From Deltaproteobacteria bacterium RBG_13_49_15 (GTDB lineage: Bacteria > Desulfobacterota > Desulfobacteria > Desulfobacterales > UBA2156): 5,639 bases of DNA. A program made the position numbers and the translations under genes. The notes beneath the pieces are model-generated. The model was not told the DNA's origin. It did not search any database and worked only from the letters and a program-made list of their open reading frames with translations. The first letter of the stretch is position 1, and the number at the start of each line of letters is the position of its first letter. Below are positions 5,184 through 5,639 of this stretch, piece by piece. The DNA lies in assembly GCA_001797695.1 (NCBI GenBank), contig MGQD01000040.1:1-5639 (forward strand), written 5' to 3'.

Positions 5184-5639
5184 ATGAAGACGTTTAGGAA
5201 TATGCTGATCGTTGTGTGGGCCTTTCTTTTTCCGTATCTGATCGGATGTGCGGGTTTACCCGGAACGCCTCAGAAAGGCACGACACTGGATTCCCGTGTG
5301 ATGGATACCATCAGTGACGCCGTGTATGAGGTCGTGGTGCCAAAGCCGGTGAAGGACTCCCTGCAGTATGAAAAACCCTTACCCATGGATCTTCTCCCCT
5401 ATTCCATACGAACGGACAAATACTATTCCATCGGTACTGCGTTCGCCATCAGCCCTTCTGAGTTTGTATCGGCAGCGCATGTCATGAACCTGGGAAGCGG
5501 AAGTCAATTTAAGGAGATTTTTCTCAGGGATAAGGAAGGGAAGGTTTACTCGGTTGACAAAATTCTCAAATACTCGAAAAACCGCGATTTCGTCGTCTTC
5601 TCCCTCCGTCATGCCACCGCAAAAAGATTTTTGCCACTG
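5184..5639 (+). CDS. Lipoprotein with trypsin-like serine protease domain (3' partial)
   Basis: The frame runs open from ATG 5184 to the last base (152 codons visible), and AAGGAG (5169-5174) lies 9 bases upstream. Residues 1-21 are a lipoprotein signal peptide with the lipobox LIGC, so C22 would be lipidated after cleavage by signal peptidase II. The residues after it (AGLPG) carry no Asp at +2, consistent with an outer-membrane destination if the sorting rule applies. After a linker (about 23-80), a chymotrypsin-fold domain starts: SIGTAFAIS (82-90) and SAAHV (96-100) with catalytic H99, then NRDFVVFSL (133-141) with catalytic D135, as in DegP/HtrA-like and Trypsin_2 proteins. The catalytic Ser motif (GxSGG) and any PDZ domain would lie beyond the window, so activity cannot be confirmed. 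It has its own promoter. A role in envelope protein quality control or processing is inference from the family. Confidence 0.82.
   Translation, partial: MKTFRNMLIVVWAFLFPYLIGCAGLPGTPQKGTTLDSRVMDTISDAVYEVVVPKPVKDSLQYEKPLPMDLLPYSIRTDKYYSIGTAFAISPSEFVSAAHVMNLGSGSQFKEIFLRDKEGKVYSVDKILKYSKNRDFVVFSLRHATAKRFLPL

Noticed and set aside
5379..5612. 77-codon minus-strand frame near the window end
   Set aside because: It lies opposite the lipoprotein protease frame, which has a ribosome binding site, a lipobox and catalytic motifs.

Overview
This 5.6 kb window carries six protein genes, two of them cut by the window edges. It looks like the chromosome of an anaerobic or microaerophilic Gram-negative bacterium, most plausibly a deltaproteobacterial (Desulfobacterota-like) lineage. 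This is inferred from gene content: a GspA/GspB secretion accessory pair, a rubrerythrin-type diiron protein, a two-cluster ferredoxin fused to a flavodoxin-like domain, and exported or lipid-anchored envelope proteins. There are no rRNA or tRNA genes, transposase genes, CRISPR arrays or phage genes that I can recognise. The taxonomic guess is weak because it rests only on gene types.

Positions 1-1993 hold a translationally coupled pair. The first is the C-terminal two thirds or so of a GspA/ExeA-type AAA+ ATPase with a membrane segment and a periplasmic peptidoglycan-binding domain. The second is GspB, whose periplasmic linker is built from three 25-residue Pro/Ala-rich repeats. In known systems the two proteins form an inner-membrane complex that helps the type II secretin assemble through peptidoglycan. 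No other type II secretion gene is visible here.

Positions 1994-2330 are non-coding and end in a good sigma70-type promoter for the most unusual gene of the window (2331-3200). This gene encodes one continuous protein that joins a rubrerythrin-like diiron domain to a hotdog-fold acyl-CoA thioesterase of the YciA/BACH type. The thioesterase sits where rubrerythrin normally has its rubredoxin domain. The diiron site also differs from classical rubrerythrin: one carboxylate ligand is Asp and the redox-switching Glu is Val.

Positions 3288-4082 (minus strand, convergent with the fusion gene) encode an EFR1-type protein: a flavodoxin-like domain followed by two 4Fe-4S clusters. Its promoter lies back to back with a near-consensus promoter that drives 4269-4895 on the plus strand, a secreted DUF4410-like protein with a glycine-rich segment. 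A 288-base non-coding stretch with two strong hairpins and a promoter follows. The window ends inside a lipoprotein with a trypsin-like serine protease domain, in which the catalytic His and Asp are visible and the Ser lies beyond the edge.

The genes fall into several separate transcription units. A shared theme of redox or oxidative-stress handling (fusion protein, EFR1 protein) next to envelope functions (GspAB, DUF4410 protein, lipoprotein protease) is possible, but the sequence does not prove it.
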